Source of the DNA: Aliarcobacter sp.
GTDB taxonomy: Bacteria; Campylobacterota; Campylobacteria; Campylobacterales; Arcobacteraceae
Direction: 5' to 3'
NCBI GenBank assembly: GCA_017996075.1
Contig: JAGOHQ010000045.1
Coordinates: 1-6,351 of the forward strand
DNA: 6,351 nt
Of this stretch, positions 1-6,351 are shown one piece after another (positions within the stretch are counted from its first letter, which is position 1; the number at the start of each line of letters is the position of its first letter). The notes below the pieces were generated by a model. The model did not search any database and was not told the origin of the DNA. It was given only the letters and a program-made list of their open reading frames with translations. The translations under genes and the position numbers were made by a program.

Positions 1-1783
1 TTGTCATTGCTTTTGGATATGTAAAGTCAAATCTTAGTTTATTTGCATCATTGAAAGAACCAGCTTGAGAAACACTATCTCCTAAAACCATTCTTAATGC
101 ACTTTGAAGTAAGTGAGTAGCACTATGATGTTTTTCAATTTCATGTCTATTTATAACAACAGCTTCAATATCTTGATTTCTGCTTAGTTTTTCCTCTTTT
201 ACATCTACTTTTGATAAGTTAAGATTATGGAATTTTGAAGTTTCAAGTACTACTGCATTTTTACCTTCAAACTCGATTGCTCCAATATCTCCATTTTGTC
301 CACCACTTGTTGCATAAAAAGGAGTTTTATCTAAAAGTACCCAACCAATTTGATTTTCTAAACTTTCTACTTCTTTAAAATTTTCATCAAGTAGAGCTAA
401 AATTTTTGAGTTATAAGTATTGTTTGTATATCCAACAAATTCATTTAAACCATATTTTTCAAGTAAAGCTTTAAAATCACCTTCATTTGCACTATCTCCA
501 CTACCTTTCCAAGCAGCTTTTGCCATAGTTTTTTGATTTGTCATAAGCTCTTCAAATTTATCTAAATCTACTTTTAGACCTTTGTCTTTTAGCATATCTT
601 CTGTTAAATCAAGTGGGAATCCATAAGTATCGTATAGTTTAAATGCAATTTCTCCACTAAAAATATCTTTTGTATTTTCTAATTCATCATTAAATAGTGT
701 AATTCCTGCAGAAATTGTTTTGAAAAATCTCTCTTCTTCTAAAGTTAGCTGCTCTTTTATATAGTTTGTATTATCTTTTAATTCAACATAATGCCCACCC
801 ATAATATTAACCAAAGTATCAACAAGTTGTGCCATAAATGGTTTTCTAAAACCTATTAAATAACCATGTCTAATAGCACGTCTAAGAATTCTTCTTAAAA
901 CATAAGGTCGTCCTTCATTTCCAAAAAGTATTCCTTGAGATAACATAAATGAAGTTGCTCTTAAATGGTCCGCAATAACTCTATAAGAACCAATATTCTC
1001 TTTTGTAGCTTTTTTATTTGCAATTTTTTCTAAAGTTTCAATTATTGGTTTAAAGCTTGAAGAGTCAAAGTTATTTAAAACTCCCTCTTTTATTGCAATA
1101 ACTCGCTCTAATCCCATTCCTGTATCAATAGATGGTTTTGGAAGAGGAATTAGTTCACCTTCTTTTGTTCTTTCATATTGCATGAATACAAGATTCCAAA
1201 TTTCTAAAAATCTATCACCATCTCCACCCATTTTATCTTCAGGACTGTTAAAATGCTCTTCCCCTTGGTCATAGAAAATTTCACTACAAGGACCACAAGC
1301 ACCTGTATCTCCCATTGACCAGAAATTATCTTTATCGCCAAATCTTAAAATTCTTGAAGAATCAATATGTTTTGTCCATATTTCGAAAGCTTCATCATCA
1401 CTTTCATGCACTGTAACCCAAAGTTTTTCTTTAGGTAAAGCAATATTTTTAGTAATAAATTCCCAAGCATAAGCAATAGCTTCTTCTTTGAAGTAATCAC
1501 CAAAAGAGAAGTTTCCAAGCATTTCAAAAAGTGTATGATGACGTGCTGTATAACCTACATTTTCTAAATCATTATGCTTTCCCCCAGCTCTAATACAAAG
1601 CTGACAAGATGTAGCTGTTTTATTTTCTGGAGCAGGGATATTTCCTGTGAAAATATCTTTAAATTGAACCATTCCAGCATTTGTAAACATCAAAGTTGGG
1701 TCATCTGGAACCAGTGGCATTGAAGATACTACTTCGTGCCCTTTACTCTTAAAAAACTCTAAATACTCTTTTCTAATATCCAT
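1..1783 (-). CDS. alaS: Alanyl-tRNA synthetase, N-terminal 594 residues (3' end cut by window edge)
   Basis: Cytoplasmic class II synthetase that charges tRNA-Ala with alanine and hydrolyses mischarged Ser/Gly-tRNA-Ala. Translation from 1783 begins [19 protein letters not shown]. The catalytic core shows R81 followed by [17 protein letters not shown] (82-98), CGPCSE near residue 165 and DTGMGLERV near 220. The arginine-rich [15 protein letters not shown] segment starts at residue 288. The editing domain opens with the zinc-binding HxxxH motif (H553-H557), followed by [10 protein letters not shown] at the window edge. The second half of the editing zinc site and the C-Ala domain lie outside; family members are about 850-880 residues. 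An in-frame ATG at 1798 would add five residues (MENSK). I prefer 1783 because a GGA lies about 10 bases before it and the likely promoter leaves only about 11 bases of leader before 1798. The gene is divergent from trxA. No frameshift is seen. Confidence 0.97.
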   Translation of the reverse strand, partial: MDIRKEYLEFFKSKGHEVVSSMPLVPDDPTLMFTNAGMVQFKDIFTGNIPAPENKTATSCQLCIRAGGKHNDLENVGYTARHHTLFEMLGNFSFGDYFKEEAIAYAWEFITKNIALPKEKLWVTVHESDDEAFEIWTKHIDSSRILRFGDKDNFWSMGDTGACGPCSEIFYDQGEEHFNSPEDKMGGDGDRFLEIWNLVFMQYERTKEGELIPLPKPSIDTGMGLERVIAIKEGVLNNFDSSSFKPIIETLEKIANKKATKENIGSYRVIADHLRATSFMLSQGILFGNEGRPYVLRRILRRAIRHGYLIGFRKPFMAQLVDTLVNIMGGHYVELKDNTNYIKEQLTLEEERFFKTISAGITLFNDELENTKDIFSGEIAFKLYDTYGFPLDLTEDMLKDKGLKVDLDKFEELMTNQKTMAKAAWKGSGDSANEGDFKALLEKYGLNEFVGYTNNTYNSKILALLDENFKEVESLENQIGWVLLDKTPFYATSGGQNGDIGAIEFEGKNAVVLETSKFHNLNLSKVDVKEEKLSRNQDIEAVVINRHEIEKHHSATHLLQSALRMVLGDSVSQAGSFNDANKLRFDFTYPKAMT

Positions 1784-1815
1784 TTTACTGTTTTCCATCT
1801 ATAAAATTTTTGTAC

Positions 1816-1824
1816 ATTTTATCA
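1816..1824 (-). promoter_or_regulatory. Candidate alaS promoter, extended -10 box
   Basis: Read on the minus strand this is TGATAAAAT, a TGn-extended -10 hexamer (TAAAAT) preceded by a T-rich run. It would place the transcription start near 1809, about 26 bases before the preferred alaS start. No convincing -35 box is visible, which is usual for sigma-70 promoters in Campylobacterota. This is inferred from motif and position only. Confidence 0.45.
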
Positions 1825-1842
1825 AAAATATTATTTACTCTT

Positions 1843-1860
1843 GATTAGTAAGATTAGTAA
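1843..1860. repeat. Perfect 9-bp tandem direct repeat in the alaS-trxA divergent region
   Basis: GATTAGTAA occurs twice in direct succession (1843-1851 and 1852-1860) with no mismatch, upstream of the alaS -10 candidate. It could be a regulator site or simply a short slippage-type repeat in AT-rich DNA. I cannot assign a binding protein. Confidence 0.6.
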
Positions 1861-1900
1861 AAAATGTTAATAATAAAACAAAATTTAAGGTTTTTATAGG

Positions 1901-1906
1901 TAAAAT
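1901..1906 (+). promoter_or_regulatory. Possible trxA promoter -10 box
   Basis: TAAAAT, preceded by a T-rich stretch (TTTTTATAGG), lies 75 bases before the trxA start. No -35 match is visible at the expected distance. Other AT-rich hexamers in 1907-1950 could serve equally, so this is a weak call based on position and resemblance to the -10 motif. Confidence 0.3.
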
Positions 1907-1980
1907 CTTTGAACTTTAATTGTAAAAATACAAGAAAAAGTTCATATACGGTTTAAAAAATTAATAATAAGGATAACAAA

Positions 1981-2298
1981 ATGGGTAAATATATTGAATT
2001 AACATCAGCAAATTTTGATGCAACTACAAAAGAAGGTGTATCTTTAGTAGATTTCTGGGCACCTTGGTGTGGACCTTGTAGAATGATTGCTCCAGTTATT
2101 GATGAATTAGCAGGAGATTTCGAAGGAAAAGCAAATATTTGTAAAGTAAATACAGATGAAGAGCAAGATTTAGCAGTAAAATATGGAATTAGATCAATTC
2201 CTACAATTATTTTTATGAAAAATGGAGAAGTTGTTGACCAACTAATCGGTGCTACATCAAAACAAGCATTAACAGATAAAATAAACTCTTTATTATAA
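1981..2298 (+). CDS. trxA: Thioredoxin 1
   Basis: Small cytoplasmic dithiol protein that reduces protein disulfides, for example in ribonucleotide reductase, peroxiredoxins and methionine sulfoxide reductase, and is recycled by TrxB. The 105-residue product is the normal length for the family and has one thioredoxin fold. The active site is WCGPC with C30 and C33, the buried acidic residue is D24 in LVDFW, and the cis-proline is P74 in RSIPT, followed by the usual FMKNGEVV strand. There is no signal peptide. The start is supported by AAGGA at 1969-1973, seven bases before the ATG. The gene has its own terminator immediately downstream, so it is probably transcribed alone even though trxB follows 212 bp later. 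Confidence 0.98.
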   Translation: MGKYIELTSANFDATTKEGVSLVDFWAPWCGPCRMIAPVIDELAGDFEGKANICKVNTDEEQDLAVKYGIRSIPTIIFMKNGEVVDQLIGATSKQALTDKINSLL

Positions 2299-2323
2299 TT
2301 TGAATTAAAATTTAAAAAGAGTT
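2284..2323 (+). repeat. 8-bp inverted repeat spanning the trxA stop codon
   Basis: AACTCTTT (2284-2291) and its exact complement AAAGAGTT (2316-2323) flank a 24-base AT-rich loop that contains the trxA stop. The right arm ends immediately before the terminator stem. It could form a second weak hairpin in the trxA 3' end, protecting or shaping the transcript end. The long AT-only loop makes this uncertain. Confidence 0.4.
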
Positions 2324-2354
2324 AAAGGAAGGTGTTTTGCATCTTCCTTTTTTT
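2324..2354 (+). terminator. Rho-independent terminator of trxA
   Basis: The left arm AAAGGAAGGTG (2324-2334) pairs with CATCTTCCTTT (2340-2350) over 11 positions, including one G-U pair, around a TTTTG loop. The right arm runs into a seven-T tract (2348-2354). This is a canonical intrinsic terminator 26 bases after the trxA stop and it separates trxA from the trxB cluster. Confidence 0.88.
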
Positions 2355-2392
2355 AATTTTGAACTTATTTAAGATAGATATTAAATATTAAA

Positions 2393-2401
2393 TGATAAAA
2401 T
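2393..2401 (+). promoter_or_regulatory. Candidate trxB-cluster promoter, extended -10 box
   Basis: TGATAAAAT, the same nine bases as the alaS promoter candidate, lies just after the trxA terminator. A start near 2408 would give a leader of about 100 bases before trxB. No -35 box is evident. The site at 2476-2484 is a competing candidate. Confidence 0.38.
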
Positions 2402-2475
2402 TTTTCCTTAGTTTTGTTTGCACTTTTATATTGGCTTACAAAATTTTTTAGTACCATTCTATTTTAAAAGAGTTA

Positions 2476-2484
2476 TGGTGAAAT
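2476..2484 (+). promoter_or_regulatory. Alternative trxB-cluster promoter -10 candidate
   Basis: TGGTGAAAT fits a TGn-extended -10 with a weaker hexamer (TGAAAT). A start near 2491 would leave a short leader of about 20 bases containing the trxB ribosome binding site. The hexamer is less consensus-like than the one at 2393-2401 but the spacing to the gene is more typical. Confidence 0.25.
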
Positions 2485-2510
2485 ATATATTTAGAAAATA
2501 AGGACTTAAA

Positions 2511-3440
2511 ATGTTAGATTTAGCAATTATTGGTGGAGGACCAGCTGGACTTACAGCAGGTTTATATGCTACAAGAGGTGGTTTGGCAAATGTTGTAATG
2601 TTTGAAATGGGAATGCCAGGTGGTCAAATTACAGGTTCGAGTGAAATAGAAAATTATCCAGGACAAGGCGAAGTTATGACTGGTATGGATTTAATGGCAT
2701 CTTGGCCAGAACAGTGTCAAAAATTTGGTTTAAAACATGAAATGGCACAAGTTGAAAATATTACAAAAAATGGCGATATATTTAAAATTTTAACAAATGA
2801 TAATAGAGAATTTGAAGCAAAAGCTGTTTTAATGGCAACAGGTTCAGTTCCTAGACGTGCTGGATTTAAAGGTGAAGATGAGTTTTTCGGAAGAGGAGTT
2901 TCTACTTGTGCAACTTGTGATGGATTTTTCTATAGAGGAAAAGAAGTTGCAGTTATTGGTGGTGGAGATTCAGCTTTAGAAGAGGCATACTATTTATCAA
3001 AAATGTGTAAAAAAGTTTATTTAGTACACAGACGTGATACATATAGAGCAGCTCCTAGCACAATAGCTCATATCAAAAATGCTGAAAATATTGAAGAAGT
3101 TACAAATGTAGGAGTTGAAGAAGTTTATGGTGATAATAGTGGAGTTTTAGGTCTTAAAGTAAAATGCAATAAATCAGGTGAAATAAGAGATTTACCAACT
3201 CCTGGTGTTTTTGTTTTTGTTGGAAGAAATGTATTAAATGCACCACTAAAACAAGCTGATGGAACTTTTTTATGTGATGTAATTGAAAGTGGAGAAGTTG
3301 TTGTTGATTTAAAAATGAGAACAACTACAAAAGGACTTTGGGCAGCTGGAGATATTAGAATTGATGCAGCAAAACAAGTTGTTTGTGCTGCAGCAGATGG
3401 TGCAACAGCAGCAGTTGATATAATTGAATATTTAGGATAA
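2511..3440 (+). CDS. trxB: Thioredoxin reductase (NADPH)
   Basis: Cytoplasmic FAD-dependent disulfide reductase that passes electrons from NADPH to TrxA. The 309-residue product has the usual low-molecular-weight TrxR length and domain order. The FAD-binding GGGPAG lies at 8-13, with PGGQI near 36-40. The redox-active CATC (C133, C136) is followed by DGFF. The NADPH-domain motif is GGGDSA (150-155), HRRD at 173-176 contacts the NADPH 2'-phosphate in this family, and the second FAD motif is AAGD at 279-282. The intact CxxC separates it from the CxxC-lacking ferredoxin/flavodoxin reductases of similar fold. AAGGA at 2500-2504, six bases upstream, sets the start. It is the first gene of a four-gene cluster, with dapB beginning 4 bp after its stop. 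Its position near trxA supports the assignment, although a terminator lies between them. Confidence 0.96.
   Translation: MLDLAIIGGGPAGLTAGLYATRGGLANVVMFEMGMPGGQITGSSEIENYPGQGEVMTGMDLMASWPEQCQKFGLKHEMAQVENITKNGDIFKILTNDNREFEAKAVLMATGSVPRRAGFKGEDEFFGRGVSTCATCDGFFYRGKEVAVIGGGDSALEEAYYLSKMCKKVYLVHRRDTYRAAPSTIAHIKNAENIEEVTNVGVEEVYGDNSGVLGLKVKCNKSGEIRDLPTPGVFVFVGRNVLNAPLKQADGTFLCDVIESGEVVVDLKMRTTTKGLWAAGDIRIDAAKQVVCAAADGATAAVDIIEYLG
3434..3437 (+). promoter_or_regulatory. dapB ribosome binding site inside the end of trxB
   Basis: AGGA lies within the last codons of trxB, seven bases before the dapB ATG at 3445. Because the site is covered by ribosomes finishing trxB, translation of dapB is probably coupled to that of trxB. 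Confidence 0.7.
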
Positions 3441-3444
3441 ATAG

Positions 3445-4218
3445 ATGATTAAAATAGGTATTTTGGGTAGTTCTGGAAGAGTTGGAAGTTTATTAATAGA
3501 TGATTTAAAAAATGACACAGAGGCAAAAGTCTCTTGTGTTCATGTTTTTGATAAAATAGAAAAAGTTTTACCACCAGATACGGTTGTAACAAATGATATA
3601 AATGTTTTATTTGAGCAAAGTGATGTAATTATTGATTTCTCAAGTCCCGTTGCAACTGAAGAGCTTTTAACAGCAGTTGTTGAGGGTGGAAAAAGAAAAC
3701 CTCTTGTAATTGCAACTACTGGATTAAGTAAACACCAGCAAAACTTACTTCTTGAAGCTAGCAAGCTTGTACCTATTTTATATGCTACAAATATGAGTTT
3801 AGGAGTTGCAGTTTTAAATAAACTTGTAGCTCTTGCTTCTAAAGCATTAAGAGATTTTGATATTGAAATTGTTGAGCAACATCATAAACATAAAGTAGAT
3901 GCACCATCAGGAACTGCTTTAACTTTGGCTGAACATGCAGCAAGTGCTAGAGATTTGGACCTTGATACTGTAAGAGTTTCAGGTCGTGATGGACAAATTG
4001 GAGCTAGAACTAAAGATGAAATTGCAGTTATGGCTTTAAGAGGTGGAGATATAGTTGGAAGACACACAGTTGGTTTATATAATGATGGAGAATTTTTAGA
4101 GTTAAATCATACAGCAACTGCTAGAAATACTTTTTCAAAAGGTGCAATAAAAGTTGCAAAATGGCTCGTAAAAAAAGATGCAAATCTTTATTCAATCAAT
4201 GACGCTTTAGGTCTATAA
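3445..4218 (+). CDS. dapB: 4-hydroxy-tetrahydrodipicolinate reductase
   Basis: Cytoplasmic enzyme that reduces 4-hydroxy-tetrahydrodipicolinate to tetrahydrodipicolinate with NAD(P)H, in diaminopimelate and lysine synthesis. At 257 residues it is slightly shorter than the E. coli enzyme (273), mainly in the cofactor domain after the second strand. The Rossmann motif GSSGRVG is at 8-14. IATTG (89-93) and ATNMSLGV (114-121) line the active site. The family signature is [15 protein letters not shown] (144-158), in which H146 and K150 match the E. coli catalytic H159 and K163. D36-K37, after strand two, sits where E. coli has an acidic-basic pair (E38-R39) linked to use of both NADH and NADPH; that alignment is approximate. 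The gene starts 4 bp after trxB, and purF follows after 15 bp. Confidence 0.96.
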   Translation: MIKIGILGSSGRVGSLLIDDLKNDTEAKVSCVHVFDKIEKVLPPDTVVTNDINVLFEQSDVIIDFSSPVATEELLTAVVEGGKRKPLVIATTGLSKHQQNLLLEASKLVPILYATNMSLGVAVLNKLVALASKALRDFDIEIVEQHHKHKVDAPSGTALTLAEHAASARDLDLDTVRVSGRDGQIGARTKDEIAVMALRGGDIVGRHTVGLYNDGEFLELNHTATARNTFSKGAIKVAKWLVKKDANLYSINDALGL

Positions 4219-4233
4219 TAAGGAAATCAACAA

Positions 4234-5580
4234 ATGTGTGCAATAGTAGGAATTTATGGAAATGACAATGCAGCAAGATTAGCTTCAATAGCTCTTTTTG
4301 CTATGCAACATAGAGGTCAAGAAGCAACTGGAATTTCATCATCTTGTGATGGTAAAATATATACAAAAAAAGATAGAGGTTTGGTTTCTGAAGTATTTAA
4401 TGAAGAAGCATTAACTTACTTAAAAGGAAATATGGCAATTGGTCATAATCGTTATGCAACAGCTGGAAGTGATTCTGTTTTAGATGCTCAACCTGTTTAT
4501 GCAAAATATAAATTAGGTCAAATATCAATCGTTCATAATGGTAATCTTATAAATAAAGATGAAGTAAGAAATGATTTGATAGATAAAGGTGCTATTTTTC
4601 AAACAGGAATGGATACTGAAAATCTGATTCATCTAATAGCAAAAAACACAAAAGATCATTTAAAAGATAGAATTATAGAAGCATTAAACAGAACTATTGG
4701 AGCATATTGCTTTATTGTTCAAAGTAGAAGCAAACAGTTTGTAATACGAGATAGATATGGAATTAGACCTCTGTCTTTAGGAAAATTAAAAAGTGGTGGA
4801 TATATAGTTGCTAGTGAAACTTGTGCTTTTGATTTAGTTGGAGCAGAGTTTATTAGAGATGTAAGACCTGGTGAGATGTTAATATTTAGTGAAGAAGATG
4901 ATATTGAATCTGTTCAACTTTTTGAACCAGAATTTAGACCATGTGCTTTTGAATATGTATATTTTGCTAGACCAGATTCTGTAATTGATGGTAAAAATGT
5001 CTATACAACAAGAGAAAACATGGGTAAAGCTCTAGCTATTAATGATGCAAATAGCAAGATAAAATATGATATGGTTGTTCCTGTTCCAGATAGTGGAGTT
5101 CCTGCGGCTCTTGGTTATGCAGCTGCTAGTGGAATTCCTTTTAAATATGGAATTATTAGAAACCACTATATTGGAAGAACATTTATAGAACCAACTCAAG
5201 AGATGAGAAACTTAAAAGTTAAAATGAAACTAAGTCCTATGAGTTCAATTATTGCTGGAAAATCTTTACTTGTAATTGATGATTCAATTGTAAGAGGAAC
5301 AACTTCAAAAAGAATAGTAAAAATGTTAAAAGAAGCAGGTGCAAAAGAGGTTCATTTTAGAGTTGCAAGTCCAGAGATAAAATTTCCTTGTTTTTATGGA
5401 ATAGATACTCCTACAAAAGAGGAGTTAATATCAACTCAAATGACAAAAGATGAAGTTTGCAAATATATTGAAGCTGACAGTTTAGAGTATCTTTCAATAG
5501 ATGATTTAGTAAATGCAATTGGAAATGATAGACACTATGCTCTTGAAAGTTTTGATGGAGACTATTTCGTAAAAGCATAA
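4234..5580 (+). CDS. purF: Amidophosphoribosyltransferase (glutamine PRPP amidotransferase)
   Basis: First committed enzyme of purine synthesis: glutamine and PRPP give phosphoribosylamine. The 448-residue product has an N-terminal class II (Ntn) glutaminase domain and a C-terminal phosphoribosyltransferase domain. It begins MCAIVGIYG, so C2 becomes the nucleophile after Met removal without a propeptide. HRGQEATGI (26-34), GHNRYAT (70-76), HNGNL (101-105) and GMDTE (125-129) are glutaminase motifs. The PRPP loop is VIDDSIVRGTTS (347-358). C237 in the CAFEYVYFARPDS segment and C386 in FPCFYGIDT match iron-sulfur ligands of the Bacillus-type enzyme, but the C-terminal pair is replaced by A436 and S439 (ALESFDGDY), so a normal 4Fe-4S cluster is unlikely. 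AAGGA at 4220-4224, nine bases upstream, sets the start. Its last stop base is shared with the next gene. Confidence 0.96.
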   Translation: MCAIVGIYGNDNAARLASIALFAMQHRGQEATGISSSCDGKIYTKKDRGLVSEVFNEEALTYLKGNMAIGHNRYATAGSDSVLDAQPVYAKYKLGQISIVHNGNLINKDEVRNDLIDKGAIFQTGMDTENLIHLIAKNTKDHLKDRIIEALNRTIGAYCFIVQSRSKQFVIRDRYGIRPLSLGKLKSGGYIVASETCAFDLVGAEFIRDVRPGEMLIFSEEDDIESVQLFEPEFRPCAFEYVYFARPDSVIDGKNVYTTRENMGKALAINDANSKIKYDMVVPVPDSGVPAALGYAAASGIPFKYGIIRNHYIGRTFIEPTQEMRNLKVKMKLSPMSSIIAGKSLLVIDDSIVRGTTSKRIVKMLKEAGAKEVHFRVASPEIKFPCFYGIDTPTKEELISTQMTKDEVCKYIEADSLEYLSIDDLVNAIGNDRHYALESFDGDYFVKA

Positions 5581-6351
5581 TGAGTAAAAATCTAAAAGAG
5601 GTATTGACTATTGGTCGATACTTCAAAAAAAAGTTTGGACAAAAAGTTTATAAGATTCCAATATCTATATCAGGTTTTACATGTCCAAATATAGATGGAA
5701 CAAAAGCAAAAGGAGGCTGCTCTTTTTGTGAAAATGACTCTTTTAGCCCAAATTTACAAGAGAAAAAAACTAAGTTCAAATTAAATCCAAATATAGAACA
5801 TAATCCATTTTTAGAAAACCAACTAAAACAACTTGAGATGCAGTTTATTGCAACAAAAAAAAGATTAGAAAATAAATTTAAAGCAAAAAAATTTATAGTA
5901 TATTTTCAATCTTTTACAAATACTTATGCACCACTTTCAACTTTAAAAGCTTTATATGAAAAAGCTCTTAGTTTTGATGATGTTATAGGACTTAGTATTG
6001 GCACAAGAACAGATTGTGTTACAGATGATATTTTAGATTATTTGTATGAAAAATCTAAAGAGCAAGAGATTTGGATAGAGTATGGAATTCAAAGCTTTTT
6101 TCAAACTACACTAGATAAAATAAATCGTGCAGATAATATTGAAAATATGAGATATTGGATAAAAAGAACAAAAGATAAAGGATTAAATGTTTGTGGACAT
6201 TTAATTTATGGTTTACCAGATGAGAACCAAGAAATGATGTTAGAAACATTTAAACAAACTATTGATTTGAAAGTTGATAGTATTAAATTTCACCCACTAT
6301 ATGTTGTAAAAAATACACTTCTTACAAATGAGTTTAAAAAAGGAAGATTTA
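5580..6351 (+). CDS. TIGR01212-family radical SAM protein (YhcC/YtqA-like), 3' end cut by window edge
   Basis: Iron-sulfur enzyme that would cleave S-adenosylmethionine to start radical chemistry. I read 257 codons beginning MSKNLKEVLTIGRYFKKKFG; family members are usually about 300-320 residues, so only the C-terminus is missing. The cluster motif is C35-x11-C47-x2-C50 within FTCPNIDGTKAKGGCSFC, the wide spacing typical of this family rather than the common Cx3Cx2C. Other family segments are YFQSFTNTYAPL, IGTRTDCVTDDIL, IEYGIQSFFQTTL and GHLIYGLPDE. The ATG overlaps the purF stop by one base (TAATG) and has no close Shine-Dalgarno sequence, so translation probably depends on termination-reinitiation from purF. 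As I recall, B. subtilis YtqA (MnmL) acts in making the mnm5s2U wobble base of tRNA; a similar role here is possible but unproven. The family call is firm, the substrate is not. Confidence 0.9.
   Translation, partial: MSKNLKEVLTIGRYFKKKFGQKVYKIPISISGFTCPNIDGTKAKGGCSFCENDSFSPNLQEKKTKFKLNPNIEHNPFLENQLKQLEMQFIATKKRLENKFKAKKFIVYFQSFTNTYAPLSTLKALYEKALSFDDVIGLSIGTRTDCVTDDILDYLYEKSKEQEIWIEYGIQSFFQTTLDKINRADNIENMRYWIKRTKDKGLNVCGHLIYGLPDENQEMMLETFKQTIDLKVDSIKFHPLYVVKNTLLTNEFKKGRF

Noticed and set aside
1345..1527. Minus-strand open frame of 60 codons beginning [10 protein letters not shown]
   Set aside because: It lies in another frame within alaS, whose family motifs ([17 protein letters not shown]) run through the same bases. 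Its composition is Leu/Lys-rich as expected for a shadow frame.
1799..1980. T-box or other tRNA-sensing leader for alaS
   Set aside because: The likely alaS leader is under 30 bases, and no T-box sequence, specifier stem or antiterminator is visible on the minus strand.
2355..2510. Possible riboswitch or small RNA in the trxB leader
   Set aside because: The region is AT-rich and I found no strong stem or conserved aptamer core. Only candidate -10 boxes and the trxB ribosome binding site can be supported.
3540..3764. Minus-strand open frame of 74 codons opposite dapB
   Set aside because: It is fully antisense to well-conserved dapB sequence, with no ribosome binding site or recognisable domain.
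3882..4067. Minus-strand open frame of 61 codons opposite the dapB signature region
   Set aside because: The plus strand here encodes the DapB catalytic motif, and the antisense frame has no supporting signal.
5411..5626. Minus-strand open frame of 71 codons across the purF/radical SAM junction
   Set aside because: Both plus-strand genes are clearly coding here, and the antisense frame has no promoter, ribosome binding site or domain.
1..6351. Mobile elements, CRISPR arrays, tRNA genes or a defence system
   Set aside because: All sequence outside two short intergenic regions is accounted for by housekeeping genes. No terminal inverted repeats, spaced repeats, tRNA cloverleaf or transposase motifs were seen.

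Overview
The window is AT-rich chromosomal DNA with compact genes, AAGGA-type ribosome binding sites, strong A/T-ending codon preference and extended -10-like promoter motifs without clear -35 boxes. Protein sequences and these signals point to a Campylobacterota (epsilonproteobacterial) genome, most likely of the Arcobacter group. That placement is inferred from general familiarity, not from a search. All genes seen are core housekeeping genes. I see no mobile element, CRISPR array, tRNA, rRNA or clear sign of horizontal transfer.

Layout: positions 1-1783 (minus strand) hold the N-terminal two thirds of alanyl-tRNA synthetase (alaS), cut by the left edge of the window. A 182-bp divergent intergenic region (1799-1980) carries a likely alaS promoter on the minus strand, a 9-bp perfect tandem repeat and a possible trxA promoter. 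trxA (thioredoxin, 1981-2298) follows on the plus strand and ends in a strong intrinsic terminator (2324-2354). After a 5' region with two candidate promoters comes a tightly packed plus-strand cluster: trxB (thioredoxin reductase, 2511-3440), dapB (dihydrodipicolinate reductase, 3445-4218), purF (amidophosphoribosyltransferase, 4234-5580) and a TIGR01212-type radical SAM gene (5580 to the right edge, incomplete). Gaps in this cluster are 4 bp, 15 bp and a 1-base stop/start overlap, so the four genes are probably one transcription unit.

Functionally, TrxA and TrxB form the NADPH-driven disulfide-reducing pair but appear to be separately transcribed because of the terminator between them. DapB serves lysine/diaminopimelate synthesis, PurF commits PRPP to purine synthesis, and the radical SAM protein resembles the YhcC/YtqA family, some members of which act in tRNA wobble-uridine modification. 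The most interesting single observation is in PurF: it looks like the Bacillus-type, iron-sulfur form, yet it lacks a propeptide and has lost two of the four cluster cysteines while keeping the other two. I did not find a convincing previously undescribed system here.
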